This document shows positions 9,378 to 18,309 of a stretch of 64,000 bases of DNA, piece by piece; the first letter of the stretch is position 1; each line of letters opens with the position of its first letter. The position numbers and the translations under genes were made by a program. The stretch lies in the NCBI RefSeq assembly GCF_029714325.1, contig NZ_CP121666.1, positions 4,712,001-4,776,000 of the forward strand, in the 5' to 3' direction. This DNA comes from Bradyrhizobium sp. CB1717 (GTDB lineage Bacteria; Pseudomonadota; Alphaproteobacteria; Rhizobiales; Xanthobacteraceae). The notes beneath the pieces are model-generated. The model saw nothing but the letters and a program-made list of their open reading frames with translations, was not told the DNA's origin and searched no databases.

Positions 9378-10706
9378 TTACGATGCGGTTCTGGGCTCGA
9401 CCGGCTGCCAGATGCTGATCTTGCGCGTCTCCGGCATCAGGAACAGCGCGAGCAGGAAGCATACCGCGGGGACCGCGATCGGGTAGATCAACGCGTAGCC
9501 GATGCTCCCGGTCGCCGCGAATGCCGCCGACGTGATGAACGGCACCAATCCACCCCCCCAGCCATTGCCGATGTGGTATGGCACCGATACCGACGTGTAC
9601 CTGATCCTGCCCGGAAAGAATTCCGCCAGGAACGCGCCGACCGGCCCGTAGACCATCCCAACATAGCAAACGAGGATGAAGATGATGAAGATTGCGGTCG
9701 GATAGTTGATGTTGCCGGGCTGCGTGACCGCTCCCAGCCATAGATACAGCGGATAGTACGTGATCGCGGCGAGCAGCATGCCGCCCAGGATTACCGGCTT
9801 GCGGCCGATCTGATCCGACAGCCAGCCGAAGAAAATCAGGCTCGGTGTGGCAATCAGCAGCGCGGCTCCCACGATGTAGGCGGAGGTCAGCGGGTCCACC
9901 TTCGAGACCTGCTGAAGGAAGTACAGCGCCCAGAACTGGCCACTGTACCAGACCACGCCCTGTCCGATCAGGACCACGATTGCGATCCCGATGAATTTGA
10001 CGTTCGAACTGAGGAAGGCCTCCTTCCACGGATTCGTCGTCATCTGGCCGCGGGCCCTGATTTCCTGGAAGATAGGTGTCTCCTGGAGCTGGAGCCGAAT
10101 GTAGATTGCGACGGCCACAAGCAGGAAGGACACCAGGAACGGAACGCGCCACGCCCATTCGTCGAACGCCTGATTGCCGAACCAGGTCCGTGTCAGGATT
10201 ATCACGGCTAGGGACACGACGATGCCGAGAGTCGGCGAGGTCTGCAGCCAGCCGGTGTAGTAGCCGCGCTTGTCGTCCGGAACATGCTCTGCGACATAGG
10301 TGATGGCGCCGCCATATTCGCCGCCCAGACACAGACCCTGAATCATGCGCAGGCCGAATAAAAGGAACGCGGCCGTCAAGCCGATGGACTGGTAGGTCGG
10401 GATCAATCCGATTGCCCCCGTACCCAGTCCCATGCCGCTCAGCGTGATGAGGAACGTATATTTTCGCCCGACCCGGTCGCCCATCCATCCAAACAGGAAA
10501 GCTCCCAACGGACGGATCAGGAATCCGGCAGTGAACAGCGCGATCGTGCTGAGGAGGGCTGCGACCGGGTTGGACTGCTCGAAGAACTTGACCGACAGAA
10601 CTGCGGCCAGGCTGCCAAAGATATAGAAATCATACCATTCGATGACGTTTCCCACCGACGCAGCAACAATCACGCGGCGAAAATCGCTCGGTACTTGAAT
10701 TGCCAT
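9378..10706 (-). CDS. MFS transporter, metabolite:H+ symporter (MHS/ShiA-ProP) type
   Basis: 442 residues with about 12 transmembrane helices. Signatures of the MHS branch are the N-terminal SVGNVIEWYDFYIFG, the first-loop motif GWMGDRVGRKYTF, RMIQGLCLGGEYGGA in helix 4 and the mid-protein WLSDQIGRKPVILGG. Members import organic acids, shikimate, alpha-ketoglutarate, proline or betaine with protons; the substrate cannot be told from the sequence. The ATG at 10704-10706 follows CAGGAG. It is a single gene convergent with the SPW gene. Confidence 0.9.
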   Translation of the reverse strand: MAIQVPSDFRRVIVAASVGNVIEWYDFYIFGSLAAVLSVKFFEQSNPVAALLSTIALFTAGFLIRPLGAFLFGWMGDRVGRKYTFLITLSGMGLGTGAIGLIPTYQSIGLTAAFLLFGLRMIQGLCLGGEYGGAITYVAEHVPDDKRGYYTGWLQTSPTLGIVVSLAVIILTRTWFGNQAFDEWAWRVPFLVSFLLVAVAIYIRLQLQETPIFQEIRARGQMTTNPWKEAFLSSNVKFIGIAIVVLIGQGVVWYSGQFWALYFLQQVSKVDPLTSAYIVGAALLIATPSLIFFGWLSDQIGRKPVILGGMLLAAITYYPLYLWLGAVTQPGNINYPTAIFIIFILVCYVGMVYGPVGAFLAEFFPGRIRYTSVSVPYHIGNGWGGGLVPFITSAAFAATGSIGYALIYPIAVPAVCFLLALFLMPETRKISIWQPVEPRTAS

Positions 10707-10827
10707 GTGCTGCTCCTGTCAAATTCGAACGCTACGCTTGGCGCTTTTCAACGTCCTTCGCTCGCGCAGTACGCTTGCTGCGCGACGCCACAGGCGAGAA
10801 TTGCGAGTGGCGTCCGCAACGCCAAAT

Positions 10828-10851
10828 CTCAGGGAGGCTTGAGCCTCCTGA
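10828..10851. terminator. Hairpin in the gap between MFS and DUF2171 genes
   Basis: CTCAGGGAGGC (10828-10838) and GCCTCCTGAG (10842-10851) pair with one bulge around a 3-base loop. There is no T-run on either side, so it may be a structural or binding element rather than a terminator. The remaining bases of the 385-bp gap 10707-11091 hold no supported gene. Confidence 0.35.
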
Positions 10852-11041
10852 GAAAGAGCTCCAGCGGTCGCTTCGGTACCGCGAGCTATCACAACCTGCC
10901 CGTCAGCCGGGGAGGCGGAGCAGCAGTGTAATCCCGCCGGGGCTGGCGTCTTATGAGACTTTCGGCTCAATCGACCGAACCGGGACTGCCCCGTCCTGAG
11001 ACGGAACGCTCGCCCATCGCGCCCGGCGGTTTTGTAGCGAA

Positions 11042-11066
11042 CGAACGGAAAGGCCTTTCAGGCGTT
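11042..11066 (+). promoter_or_regulatory. Candidate EcfG (general stress) promoter
   Basis: CGAAC (11042-11046), 16 bases, then CGTT (11063-11066). The known rhizobial EcfG consensus is GGAAC-N16/17-CGTT, so only the first base deviates. It sits 26 bp before the ATG of the DUF2171 gene. Assignment is by consensus only. Confidence 0.45.
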
Positions 11067-11091
11067 GTGTGGGTCCAACGAGGATCCCGCC

Positions 11092-11325
11092 ATGCAGAAC
11101 ATCGCAGAGCATATGGAAGTCATCGGCGCCGACGGCGTCCATGTCGGCACCGTTGATCGCGTCGAGGGCAACCGCATCAAGCTGACCAAGAAGGACAGCG
11201 GCGAGGGCAGCCACAAGGGCCATCATCACTTCATCGACAAGGGCCTCGTCGCCGGTGTCGAAGGCAACAAGGTGCGCCTGTCGGCCAAGGCGGATGTCGC
11301 CGTGACGATGGAAGAGGAAAAGTAG
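11092..11325 (+). CDS. DUF2171 domain protein
   Basis: 77 residues, starting MQNIAEHMEVIGADGVHVGT. The start at 11092 lies after an AACGAGGA ribosome site. The whole protein matches the short beta-rich DUF2171 pattern: VIGADGVHVGTVDRVEGNRI, then a His-rich turn GSHKGHHHFI and a second beta half LVAGVEGNKVRLSAKADVA. The fold resembles PRC-barrel-like small domains. In rhizobia such genes are often under general stress control, which fits the EcfG-like promoter just upstream. The molecular role is unknown. Confidence 0.8.
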   Translation: MQNIAEHMEVIGADGVHVGTVDRVEGNRIKLTKKDSGEGSHKGHHHFIDKGLVAGVEGNKVRLSAKADVAVTMEEEK

Positions 11326-11418
11326 GGCGCACCCTCTTCGTTCCCGATCTGTACCGCTATTCGTCCGCCCGCACGTTCCGGTAGCCTCTGAGCCAGTCGC
11401 GTATCGTAAGGTGCAGGA

Positions 11419-13701
11419 ATGGCGGAGCCGGGCCGGCCGCAGCGTGTCTCGCAAGGGATCGCAGGAACCTGGCCGGCGGGGGGCTCCGCGTCCGCTGGCG
11501 GCCTTGCACCCGCAGGCTTCGACCTCTGGTCCGCGATCGCCGGGACATTGCGCCAATGGGCCAGCGCCGAGGCCGGCGCCGGCCGGCTGTTGCCGTGGGT
11601 CCCCGTCGCATTCGGCAGCGGCATCGGACTCTACTTTGCGGCCGACCACGAGCCGGTGCTGTGGGTCGTTGCCACAACGGCGATCGCGCTGCTGCTCGGC
11701 GCCGTCCTGGTGCGGCGGAGCCGGGTGTTTGCCCCTGCGATCATGATCGCGGCGGTGGCGGCCGGCTTTGCCGTCGCCACCTGGAAGACGGCGCGCATCG
11801 CGCACACCGTTCTGGCAAAGCCGCTCTATTCAGTGTCGTTGTCGGGCTTCGTCGAGACGCGCGACATCCGCGAGCGCACCGATCGCTTCGTGCTGCGCGT
11901 GACCGCGATGGAGGCGCAGCGCAGCGACATCAGGTTGGAGCGCGTGCGTCTGTCGGTGCGCAAGGGGACAGCGCCCGAGGTCGGCAGCTTCGTGCAGCTC
12001 AAGGCGCGGCTGATGCCGCCGATCTCGCCGGTGCGCCCCGGCAGCTACGATTTCTCGCGCGACATGTTCTTCCAGGGCATCGGTGCCTCCGGCTTCGTGA
12101 TGGGCGCCATCACGGCCGCAGCGGCGCCGGATGCCGGCGGCTTGCGGCTGCGCTACGCCGCCTTCATGCAGGGCCTGCGCGATGCGATCGACGCGCGCAT
12201 CCGTGCCGTGCTCGAAGGCGACAACCGCGCGATCGCGACTGCGCTCTTGACCGGCCGGCGCGATGCCATCACTGCGCCCGTCAATGACGCGATGTTCGTC
12301 TCGGGGCTCGGCCACGTGCTGTCGATCTCCGGCTATCACATGGCGGTGGTTGCCGGCGTCGTGTTCTTCGCGGTGCGCGCGCTGCTGGCCTTGATCCCGG
12401 GACTGGCAGTCGGCTTCCCCATCAAGAAATGGTCGGCGGCCGCGGCGCTGGTTGCCGCCGCGTTTTATCTTCTGCTCTCGGGCGCGGAGGTCGCGACGCA
12501 ACGCTCGTTCTTCATGACCGCGGTGGTGCTGATCGCCGTCATGGTTGATCGCCGCGCCATCACCTTCCGCACGCTGGCCGTGGCCGCGCTGATCGTGCTC
12601 GCGGTGGCGCCGGAAGCGCTGGTTCACCCCAGTTTCCAGATGTCATTTGCGGCAACGCTCGGGCTGGTGGCGCTGGTGCAGATCGGCATGCCGAACCTGT
12701 ATGCATCGCCCGACCATTCCGCGACCGCACGCATCGCGATGTGGGGCGGCCGCGAGATCGCGATGCTGTTCCTGGCCTCGCTGATCGCGGGGCTTGCGAC
12801 CACGCCCTATGCGGCCTTCCACTTCCATCGCGTAACGCCCTACGGGGTGCTCGCCAATCTCGGCGCGATGCCGGTGGTATCGGCGCTGGTGATGCCGGCG
12901 GGGCTGTTGGGCCTGCTCGCTGCTCCCTTCGGGCTCGATGGCGTGTTCTGGTGGCTGATGGGCATCGGCATCGACTGGATGGTCGCGGTGTCGCGCTGGG
13001 TGGCGGCACTGCCCGGCGCGGTCGGCCGCATCCCGGCGTTCGGCATCGCGCCGCTGATCGCGGCCAGTCTCGGCATCATTGTCATGGGCCTGTTGCGTAC
13101 GCCGTTGCGCTGGTCAGGCGGGCTGGTGCTGCTGGCTGCGATCCTCTGGGGCCTGTCGGCGCGGCCGCCGGACATCCTGATCGCGGGGGACGGGCAGAAC
13201 GTCGCGGTGCGCGGCAGGGACGGGCACTTCCACATGATCCGGGCGAACAAGGATGGCTTTCTGCTGAAGGAGTGGCTGGCTGCCGACGCCGATCCGCGCG
13301 ATGCCGCGAATGGTACGCTGGCCGACGGCGTGTCGTGCGACGAGGCCGGCTGCGTGACGCCGCTTGCCGATGGGCGGCTGGTCGCGCTGGCCTTGCGCGT
13401 CGACGCGCTGGCGGACGACTGCAGCCGCGCCGCGCTGGTGGTGACGGCCCGGCCCGCTGCGCCGGATTGCGCGGCGATGGTGGTAGACCGGCAGCGCCTT
13501 GCCGCGCAGGGCGCATTGGCGCTGACACGGCGGGGCGACGGCTTTGCGGTGCAGACGGTCAAAGCAAGAGGCGCAGACCGCCCGTGGGCGCCGGCGACTG
13601 CCGGCGAGGGTGATTTCGGTGCGAGCCTTGCGCCGCCCGCGGCGGCGCCTCGTACCCGGGATGCGACACCGTCCGAGGCGGACATGCAGGCTGAGGATTG
13701 A
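11419..13701 (+). CDS. comEC: ComEC/Rec2-family membrane protein
   Basis: 760 residues. ComEC forms the inner-membrane channel for single-stranded DNA uptake in competent bacteria. Order seen: N-terminal membrane segments near 60-115, an OB-like soluble part (DUF4131) at 130-230, the Competence domain with multiple helices at 265-560 including GLGHVLSISGYHMAVVAGV, LLLSGAEVATQRSFFMT and HPSFQMSFAATLGLVAL, and a C-terminal region. That tail has IAGDGQNVAVRG, a trace of the metallo-beta-lactamase domain, but no HxHxDH motif, as is usual in alphaproteobacteria. Competence is not established in Bradyrhizobium, so the role is inferred from family only. Confidence 0.9.
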   Translation: MAEPGRPQRVSQGIAGTWPAGGSASAGGLAPAGFDLWSAIAGTLRQWASAEAGAGRLLPWVPVAFGSGIGLYFAADHEPVLWVVATTAIALLLGAVLVRRSRVFAPAIMIAAVAAGFAVATWKTARIAHTVLAKPLYSVSLSGFVETRDIRERTDRFVLRVTAMEAQRSDIRLERVRLSVRKGTAPEVGSFVQLKARLMPPISPVRPGSYDFSRDMFFQGIGASGFVMGAITAAAAPDAGGLRLRYAAFMQGLRDAIDARIRAVLEGDNRAIATALLTGRRDAITAPVNDAMFVSGLGHVLSISGYHMAVVAGVVFFAVRALLALIPGLAVGFPIKKWSAAAALVAAAFYLLLSGAEVATQRSFFMTAVVLIAVMVDRRAITFRTLAVAALIVLAVAPEALVHPSFQMSFAATLGLVALVQIGMPNLYASPDHSATARIAMWGGREIAMLFLASLIAGLATTPYAAFHFHRVTPYGVLANLGAMPVVSALVMPAGLLGLLAAPFGLDGVFWWLMGIGIDWMVAVSRWVAALPGAVGRIPAFGIAPLIAASLGIIVMGLLRTPLRWSGGLVLLAAILWGLSARPPDILIAGDGQNVAVRGRDGHFHMIRANKDGFLLKEWLAADADPRDAANGTLADGVSCDEAGCVTPLADGRLVALALRVDALADDCSRAALVVTARPAAPDCAAMVVDRQRLAAQGALALTRRGDGFAVQTVKARGADRPWAPATAGEGDFGASLAPPAAAPRTRDATPSEADMQAED

Positions 13702-13710
13702 GGAGGCGGG

Positions 13711-14652
13711 CTACAGGTACCAGGCCAGCACGGCCTCGAGCCCGGCGGTCCCGATCACCGGCAAGGCAACCATCTGGCTTAGCCCGGACGTACGGGCTTC
13801 GGCTGCAGCGATCGATTTGTCATGCGCGAGATCATCGTTGAGCGCAGGCATCCCGGTGGCCCAGGCGCCGCCGATGCTGCCGTCGCCCCTGGTGATTGAC
13901 TTGTCCGCATAGAGCGCGACCAGATCGGTCTGGGCGCTGCAATCCCCGGCGCGGAAGACCAGTGCTGAGCGGGTCTCATCTGGCATCCAGATCTCGAAGC
14001 GCCGCGCAATCGGCGTGGCCTGCGCGGACAGGAAGGTGAGCACCCAGGTCTGGTCGGTGCCGGTACGGTAGGGCACGCCGACGCCGAGATTGATCCCGAC
14101 CTCGGCGGCGTCTTCCCAGCGCAGAAAGCTCTTGGCGTTGTGCAGGTCCTTGATGATCAGCGGCAGGCCGGCCTTCCAGGTGCGTCCGGGCAGGCCGAAG
14201 CCGCGCGGAAAGCGGGTGTGCCGCGAGTTGAACTCGAACATGTCGGCGGTGCCATAGTAGCCGTCGACTAGTCCCATCTCGTGGGAGGTATCGGGATCAT
14301 TGTGCCAGAGCTCGATCGCGCCGACATGCGCGTCGTCATCGCCGCAAAACAGGACCATCACGGCTTGCAGGAATTCGCCTGAAAATACCGGCACGGCCAC
14401 GCCGCAAGTCAGGCCCGCGGCGAGGGCCTGGTCGGTCCGTTTGAAATAGGAGTTGGCGAATTTGGTGAGGATGACGGGATGGCCGGAAGCCCAGGCCCTG
14501 CCCGGAAGCCCCTCATCCCGACCGAAGCGCAGCTCTTCACTTGCGGCCTTGAACGCGGACAGCCCTTCGCCGTAGAGGCCGCCGCCGAATTCCAGCCGCA
14601 TGCGCGTCCGGTCGGGCACCCAGAGTTCAACGACGCGAATGAAGGTTTTCAT
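13711..14652 (-). CDS. GAF-like domain protein with internal duplication
   Basis: 313 residues from the ATG at 14650-14652 (MKTFIRVVELWVPDRTRMRL); a longer frame upstream has no ribosome site. The protein has two related halves. The first contains LEFGGGLYGEGL, EGLPGRAWASGHPVIL and TCGVAVPVFSGEFLQAVMVL; the second contains GFGLPGRTWKAGLPLII and INLGVGVPYRTGTDQTWVLT. A third partial copy follows (GGAWATGMPAL, QMVALPVIGTAGLEAV). The pattern GLPGR-W, then a Cys or Gly and a V-x-VP strand, fits GAF domains, which sense small molecules. No output domain is attached. It is convergent with comEC, 9 bp apart. Confidence 0.72.
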   Translation of the reverse strand: MKTFIRVVELWVPDRTRMRLEFGGGLYGEGLSAFKAASEELRFGRDEGLPGRAWASGHPVILTKFANSYFKRTDQALAAGLTCGVAVPVFSGEFLQAVMVLFCGDDDAHVGAIELWHNDPDTSHEMGLVDGYYGTADMFEFNSRHTRFPRGFGLPGRTWKAGLPLIIKDLHNAKSFLRWEDAAEVGINLGVGVPYRTGTDQTWVLTFLSAQATPIARRFEIWMPDETRSALVFRAGDCSAQTDLVALYADKSITRGDGSIGGAWATGMPALNDDLAHDKSIAAAEARTSGLSQMVALPVIGTAGLEAVLAWYL

Positions 14653-14874
14653 CGAACGTGTCCGCCGCCTCAAGCCTTTTGGCAGCATCGGCCATTTGCC
14701 CGCGGAACGGACGTTCAAAATTCAGGCAGGGCAGCGCAAACTTCGTGCGACGGAGAAGAGCGGCGGTGACCTGGCGAAGGTATTTTCGAAGATGCAAACC
14801 ACACCACGTCGCCGGCCACGGCCGGCGATGGCGATTTCAATCATGGCCCGACCCGCGAGCCGGGGCAGCTACGA

Positions 14875-15306
14875 TCAGCCGATCGGCAGGCGTGTGATCG
14901 TCGGCCTGTCGGCGATGGTCTGCGGCTTGTGCTCGCGCTCGCCGAGTGGCTGGGTCACCGGCAATTGCAGCACGGTTGCGCGCTGGCCTTCGACGAGCTG
15001 AGTCACCAGCACGTATTTGCCGTCGGGAAATTCGATCGCATCGTGATGGCGATCTGGAATGTGCGGGTCGATCTTGCCGAACTTGCCGACGCGCGAGTTG
15101 ATGGTGCGCGTCCAGATCCAGCGATTGTCGTAACGGACGTTGTCGGCGAAGGCGAGCTCCGTTCCCGGCAGCAGGCATACCGCGACGGACATGTCGGCTT
15201 CGGAGGCGAAGCCGCGTGTGGAAGTGCCGCGGAAGGTTGTCGTGACGATCGTCTCGCCGACTTCGGCAGGACGCGTCGCGACGGCGTGCAGGCTGTAGTC
15301 ACACAT
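14875..15306 (-). CDS. Conserved hypothetical protein, 143 residues
   Basis: Starts MCDYSLHAVATRPAEVGE; GAGGAG lies 6-11 bp before the ATG at 15304-15306, which fixes the start against a much longer open frame. The sequence is soluble and beta-rich, with TIVTTTFRGTSTRGFASEAD, DNRWIWTRTINSRVGKFGKI, HHDAIEFPDGKYVLVTQLVE and a basic tail TITRLPIG. I recognise it only as a type of short protein frequent in Bradyrhizobium, with no known function. No membrane segment. Confidence 0.75.
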   Translation of the reverse strand: MCDYSLHAVATRPAEVGETIVTTTFRGTSTRGFASEADMSVAVCLLPGTELAFADNVRYDNRWIWTRTINSRVGKFGKIDPHIPDRHHDAIEFPDGKYVLVTQLVEGQRATVLQLPVTQPLGEREHKPQTIADRPTITRLPIG

Positions 15307-15500
15307 CGGGGTGCTCCTCATTCGAAGATAGCGACCCGCGCCTCTTGTCGAGGCGCACGCCTCTATCAGAGTGGAAGCATACAACGGTCTGCTTGGTTGT
15401 GGGCAAATCTGCGGCTTGGATCCGCACGCCGCCATCACAATATCTTTTTCAGATGCACGAGGAACAAAGCCCGGTCCCGTGCATTCGGCGTGCTTCTTCG

Positions 15501-15704
15501 TCAACGGCCAGCAGGTGCCGACCAGCCCGAATACGGCCAGGCCGGTTGCGACGGCAGTGCAACGGCGTCGCGTGCGCTGCGGAATTGCTCGCGCGTCGTC
15601 GCTGGCGTCGTCTTGCGGACATGATGCGATCGTGCGGCGACAGCCGGTGATACTGAGGTTACGATCAGCGCCATCGTGACAGTGCTCAAGACGATCTCGC
15701 GCAT
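15501..15704 (-). CDS. Small secreted protein, 67 residues
   Basis: The ATG at 15702-15704 follows GAGGAG by about 6 bp. Residues 1-24 are a signal peptide (MREIVLSTVTMALIVTSVSP ending AVAA). The mature part is short and basic, with SHHVRKTTPATTREQF and a Pro/Ser/Trp-rich end. No family is recognised. The upstream 184 bp (15705-15888) show no other gene. Confidence 0.62.
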   Translation of the reverse strand: MREIVLSTVTMALIVTSVSPAVAARSHHVRKTTPATTREQFRSARDAVALPSQPAWPYSGWSAPAGR

Positions 15705-15888
15705 GGTTGTCTCCTCGGTTTCTCAAAGGCCCGTAAAGCGATGCGTGCTTTGCGCGGCGTGCCGAGGATCTAGCGCGGGGGAAGTGGCCGGATAATCTGT
15801 GCAGAACCAGAAAGACTATCCAGCCGGAGCGGACAATTGTCCGCTCCAATCGTTCAGGCGCGGTCGCCAACTGGCGCCGCAGGATGCA

Positions 15889-15990
15889 CCTAAAGCGCGA
15901 TGAGATTGGGATGAATCGTCATCGCGCTTTAGGTTATTGTTTGAGCATGATCTTTTCGGAAAACCGCTGTGCACTTTTCCGGATCATGCT
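15889..15990. repeat. Two-palindrome dispersed repeat abutting the lexA stop
   Basis: First palindrome: CCTAAAGCGCGATGA (15889-15903) pairs with TCATCGCGCTTTAGG (15919-15933), 15-bp perfect arms. Second: AGCATGATCTTTTCGGAAAA (15944-15963) pairs imperfectly with the arm ending TTTTCCGGATCATGCT (15975-15990). Elements with these two parts are known to be scattered through Bradyrhizobium and Rhodopseudomonas genomes. This copy ends at the base before the lexA stop codon complement (15991-15993) and could serve as the lexA transcript end. Confidence 0.85.
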
Positions 15991-16692
15991 TCAGTACTTC
16001 CGGTACAGGCCGATCAGCTTGCCCTGAATCTTCACCCGGTTGGGCGGCAGGATGCGGACCTCGTAGGCGGCGTTGGCGGGCTCGAGCGCGATCGATGCGC
16101 CGCGGCGGCGGAAGCGCTTCAGCGTTGCTTCCTCGTCGTCGATCAGCGCCACCACGATGTCACCGGTGTCGGCGCTCTCGTTGCGCTGGATCAGCGCCAT
16201 GTCGCCGTCGAGGATACCGGCTTCCACCATCGAATCGCCGCGCACCTCGAGCGCGTAGTGCTCGCCGGAGCCGAGCATGTCGGGCGGTACGCTGATGGTG
16301 TGGCTGCGGGTCTGCAGCGCCTCGATCGGCGTGCCGGCCGCGATGCGGCCCATGACGGGCACGGCGACGGGACGCTCACCCTCGTCAGCCGGCGGGCTGG
16401 AGGTCGTGCGCACCTTGCCGAGATTGCCTTCGATGACGCTCGGCGTGAAACCGCGGCGGTTGCCGGCAGCCGCCTGGAGCTCGGGCAGCTTGATGACCTC
16501 GATCGCGCGGGCGCGGTTGGGCAGGCGGCGGATGAAGCCGCGCTCCTCGAGCGCGGTGATCAGGCGATGGATGCCCGATTTCGAGCGCAGATCGAGCGCG
16601 TCCTTCATCTCGTCGAAGGATGGCGGCACGCCGCTTTCCTTCAGTCGCTCGCTGATGAACCGCAGGAGCTCGTATTGTTTGCGCGTTAACAT
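15991..16692 (-). CDS. lexA: SOS-response repressor LexA
   Basis: 233 residues from [13 protein letters not shown]; a frame upstream to 16761 is possible, but this is the usual start. The N-terminal winged helix (about 1-70) contains [20 protein letters not shown] for DNA binding. The Ala-Gly autocleavage site is in [11 protein letters not shown] near residue 120. The serine of the Ser/Lys dyad is in [10 protein letters not shown] near 158, and the lysine is in EEATLKRF near 195. LexA represses DNA-repair genes and cleaves itself with RecA-ssDNA. A LexA box lies about 100 bp upstream, so it is autoregulated. moeA lies upstream on the same strand. Confidence 0.97.
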   Translation of the reverse strand: MLTRKQYELLRFISERLKESGVPPSFDEMKDALDLRSKSGIHRLITALEERGFIRRLPNRARAIEVIKLPELQAAAGNRRGFTPSVIEGNLGKVRTTSSPPADEGERPVAVPVMGRIAAGTPIEALQTRSHTISVPPDMLGSGEHYALEVRGDSMVEAGILDGDMALIQRNESADTGDIVVALIDDEEATLKRFRRRGASIALEPANAAYEVRILPPNRVKIQGKLIGLYRKY

Positions 16693-16792
16693 CTCGACCA
16701 AAATCCCCCGGTTGATGTCGTTCGATTCCGAGACGCTCAGTTCAGCGATAAGCCGCTGCATGCTCGAAACAAATCATGAACGGACACTATAT

Positions 16793-16807
16793 GTTCGATA
16801 CATGTTC
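16793..16807 (-). promoter_or_regulatory. LexA box (GAAC-N7-GAAC)
   Basis: The + strand reads GTTC-GATACAT-GTTC, so the lexA-sense strand has GAAC-ATGTATC-GAAC, a perfect match to the alphaproteobacterial LexA operator. It lies in the 176-bp gap between moeA and lexA, in front of lexA, and should give lexA its own SOS-controlled promoter. Confidence 0.9.
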
Positions 16808-16868
16808 CGCAACTGCTTAATTTACCGTGAACGCGACAAAGTTCGCGGAACGCGTGTGGTGATAGCGT

Positions 16869-18080
16869 TCATACGGGCAGCAGCAGCACCTCGCATTGCG
16901 TGCCGGCTTCGGCCTTGGGCGCGAACGGCGCGCGCACGAGAAGTGCCTGTGCTGCAGCGAGATTCGCAAGCAGCGAGGAATCCTGATGATTGACCGGAAG
17001 GGCGATCAGCGTGCCGTCGTCGCGCCGCTCCAGGCGCGTGCGAAGATAATCCTCGCGCTGGTCGTTGGCATTGAGGTCGCGGCCGAGCACGGCGCGCTCG
17101 CGGCGATGATGAATCACGGTGCGGCCCGACAGCGCGCGAATCAACGGCACCATGAACAGGAAAGCGCAGACGTAGGATGACACGGGATTGCCGGGCAGGC
17201 CGATGACGCGCATCGCGTCGAGCCGGCCGTGCATCATCGGCTTGCCCGGCCGCATCGCGATCTTCCAGAACGACATCGCGATGCCCTCGGCCTTGAGCGC
17301 CTGCTGGACCAGATCGTGGTCGCCGACCGAGGCGCCGCCGGTCGTGATCAGGATGTCGGCGCCGCTCTCGCGGGCCCGGCGGATCCCGGCGGTGGTGGCC
17401 TCCAGCGTATCGGCGGCAACCCCGAGATCGACGGTATCGGCGCCCTCCTGGCGGGCGAGTGCGTGGAGGGCGTAGCCGTTGGAGTAGACGATCTGGCCGG
17501 GGCCGGGCGTTGCGCCGGGCATCACCAGCTCGTCGCCGGTGGCAAGGATCGCGACCTTCGGACGGCGTTGCACGGGCAAATGCGGATGATTCATCCCGGC
17601 GGCGAGTGCGAGATCGCGCTCGGTGAGCCGGGTTCCCTTGCGCAGCAGCACGTCGCCCTCGGCAAAGTCGATCCCGGCGCGCCGGATGTGCCGTCCGGGA
17701 ATCGCTGCTTCCTTGATCGTGATGCGCTTGCCGTCCGCGGCCGTATCCTCCTGGATCACGATCGCATCCGCGCCGGCGGGAACGACGCCGCCAGTGAATA
17801 TGCGGACCGCTTCGCCGGCGCCGACCAACCCGGCAAACGGCCGCCCCGCCGCGACCTCGCCGATCACCGTCAGTTGGGAATCGATCGTCGCCGCATCGGC
17901 CGCGCGCACGGCATAGCCATCCATTGCCGACATCGCCTCCGGCGGCTGCGTCCGCCGCGCCGCGATGTCGCGCGCGAGCACGCGGTGAAAGGCTTGGGCG
18001 AGGGAGACCGTCTCCTCAGGCAGCGGCTCCGCGCCGGCAAGCACTGCGGCAAGCGCATCGGATACCGGCATCAAGGCCAC
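16869..18080 (-). CDS. moeA: Molybdopterin molybdenumtransferase MoeA
   Basis: 403 residues, typical length. MoeA inserts molybdate into adenylylated molybdopterin. Seen: N-terminal MPVSDALAAVLAGAEPLPEE, SAMDGYAVRAAD near 51, FTGGVVPAGADAIVIQEDT near 95, the MoCF-type domain with VAILATGDELVMPG near 174 and LITTGGASVGDHDLVQQAL near 245, KIAMRPGKPM near 273 and GLPGNPVSS near 294, then domain IV. A GTG start at 18078-18080 is preferred: AGGAG lies about 9 bp before it, whereas the ATG three codons later would be too far. moaC, usually next door, is about 15 kb away here. Confidence 0.95.
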   Translation of the reverse strand: MALMPVSDALAAVLAGAEPLPEETVSLAQAFHRVLARDIAARRTQPPEAMSAMDGYAVRAADAATIDSQLTVIGEVAAGRPFAGLVGAGEAVRIFTGGVVPAGADAIVIQEDTAADGKRITIKEAAIPGRHIRRAGIDFAEGDVLLRKGTRLTERDLALAAGMNHPHLPVQRRPKVAILATGDELVMPGATPGPGQIVYSNGYALHALARQEGADTVDLGVAADTLEATTAGIRRARESGADILITTGGASVGDHDLVQQALKAEGIAMSFWKIAMRPGKPMMHGRLDAMRVIGLPGNPVSSYVCAFLFMVPLIRALSGRTVIHHRRERAVLGRDLNANDQREDYLRTRLERRDDGTLIALPVNHQDSSLLANLAAAQALLVRAPFAPKAEAGTQCEVLLLPV

Positions 18081-18213
18081 GGGTGAAAACTCCTGCTGAG
18101 CACGTTCGGCAAATCGGCGGCCAGAGTTTTAGCCGAGTGCGGGCGCAGAGGCAAAACAGGCGAGACGCAGGATCATTCAACCTGCATCATCCGCTCTGTG
18201 GTGAAGAGAGACC

Positions 18214-18306
18214 TCAAATCCGCCGCGGCATGATCCGGAAGGCGAGGCAGACCGGCACGAGGACGGCCATGGCAAGCACGAGAAGAACGAGCGCCACGGC
18301 CAGCAT
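18214..18306 (-). CDS. 30-residue single-span membrane peptide
   Basis: MLAVALVLLVLAMAVLVPVC followed by LAFRIMPRRI. One uninterrupted hydrophobic helix (residues 2-23) is followed by a short basic end, so the N-terminus probably faces the periplasm. The ATG at 18304-18306 has GGGAG 7 bp upstream. It begins 3 bp after the stop of the preceding small gene, suggesting translational coupling. The function is unknown; small single-span peptides of this kind often bind larger membrane proteins. Confidence 0.5.
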   Translation of the reverse strand: MLAVALVLLVLAMAVLVPVCLAFRIMPRRI

Positions 18307-18309
18307 CGG

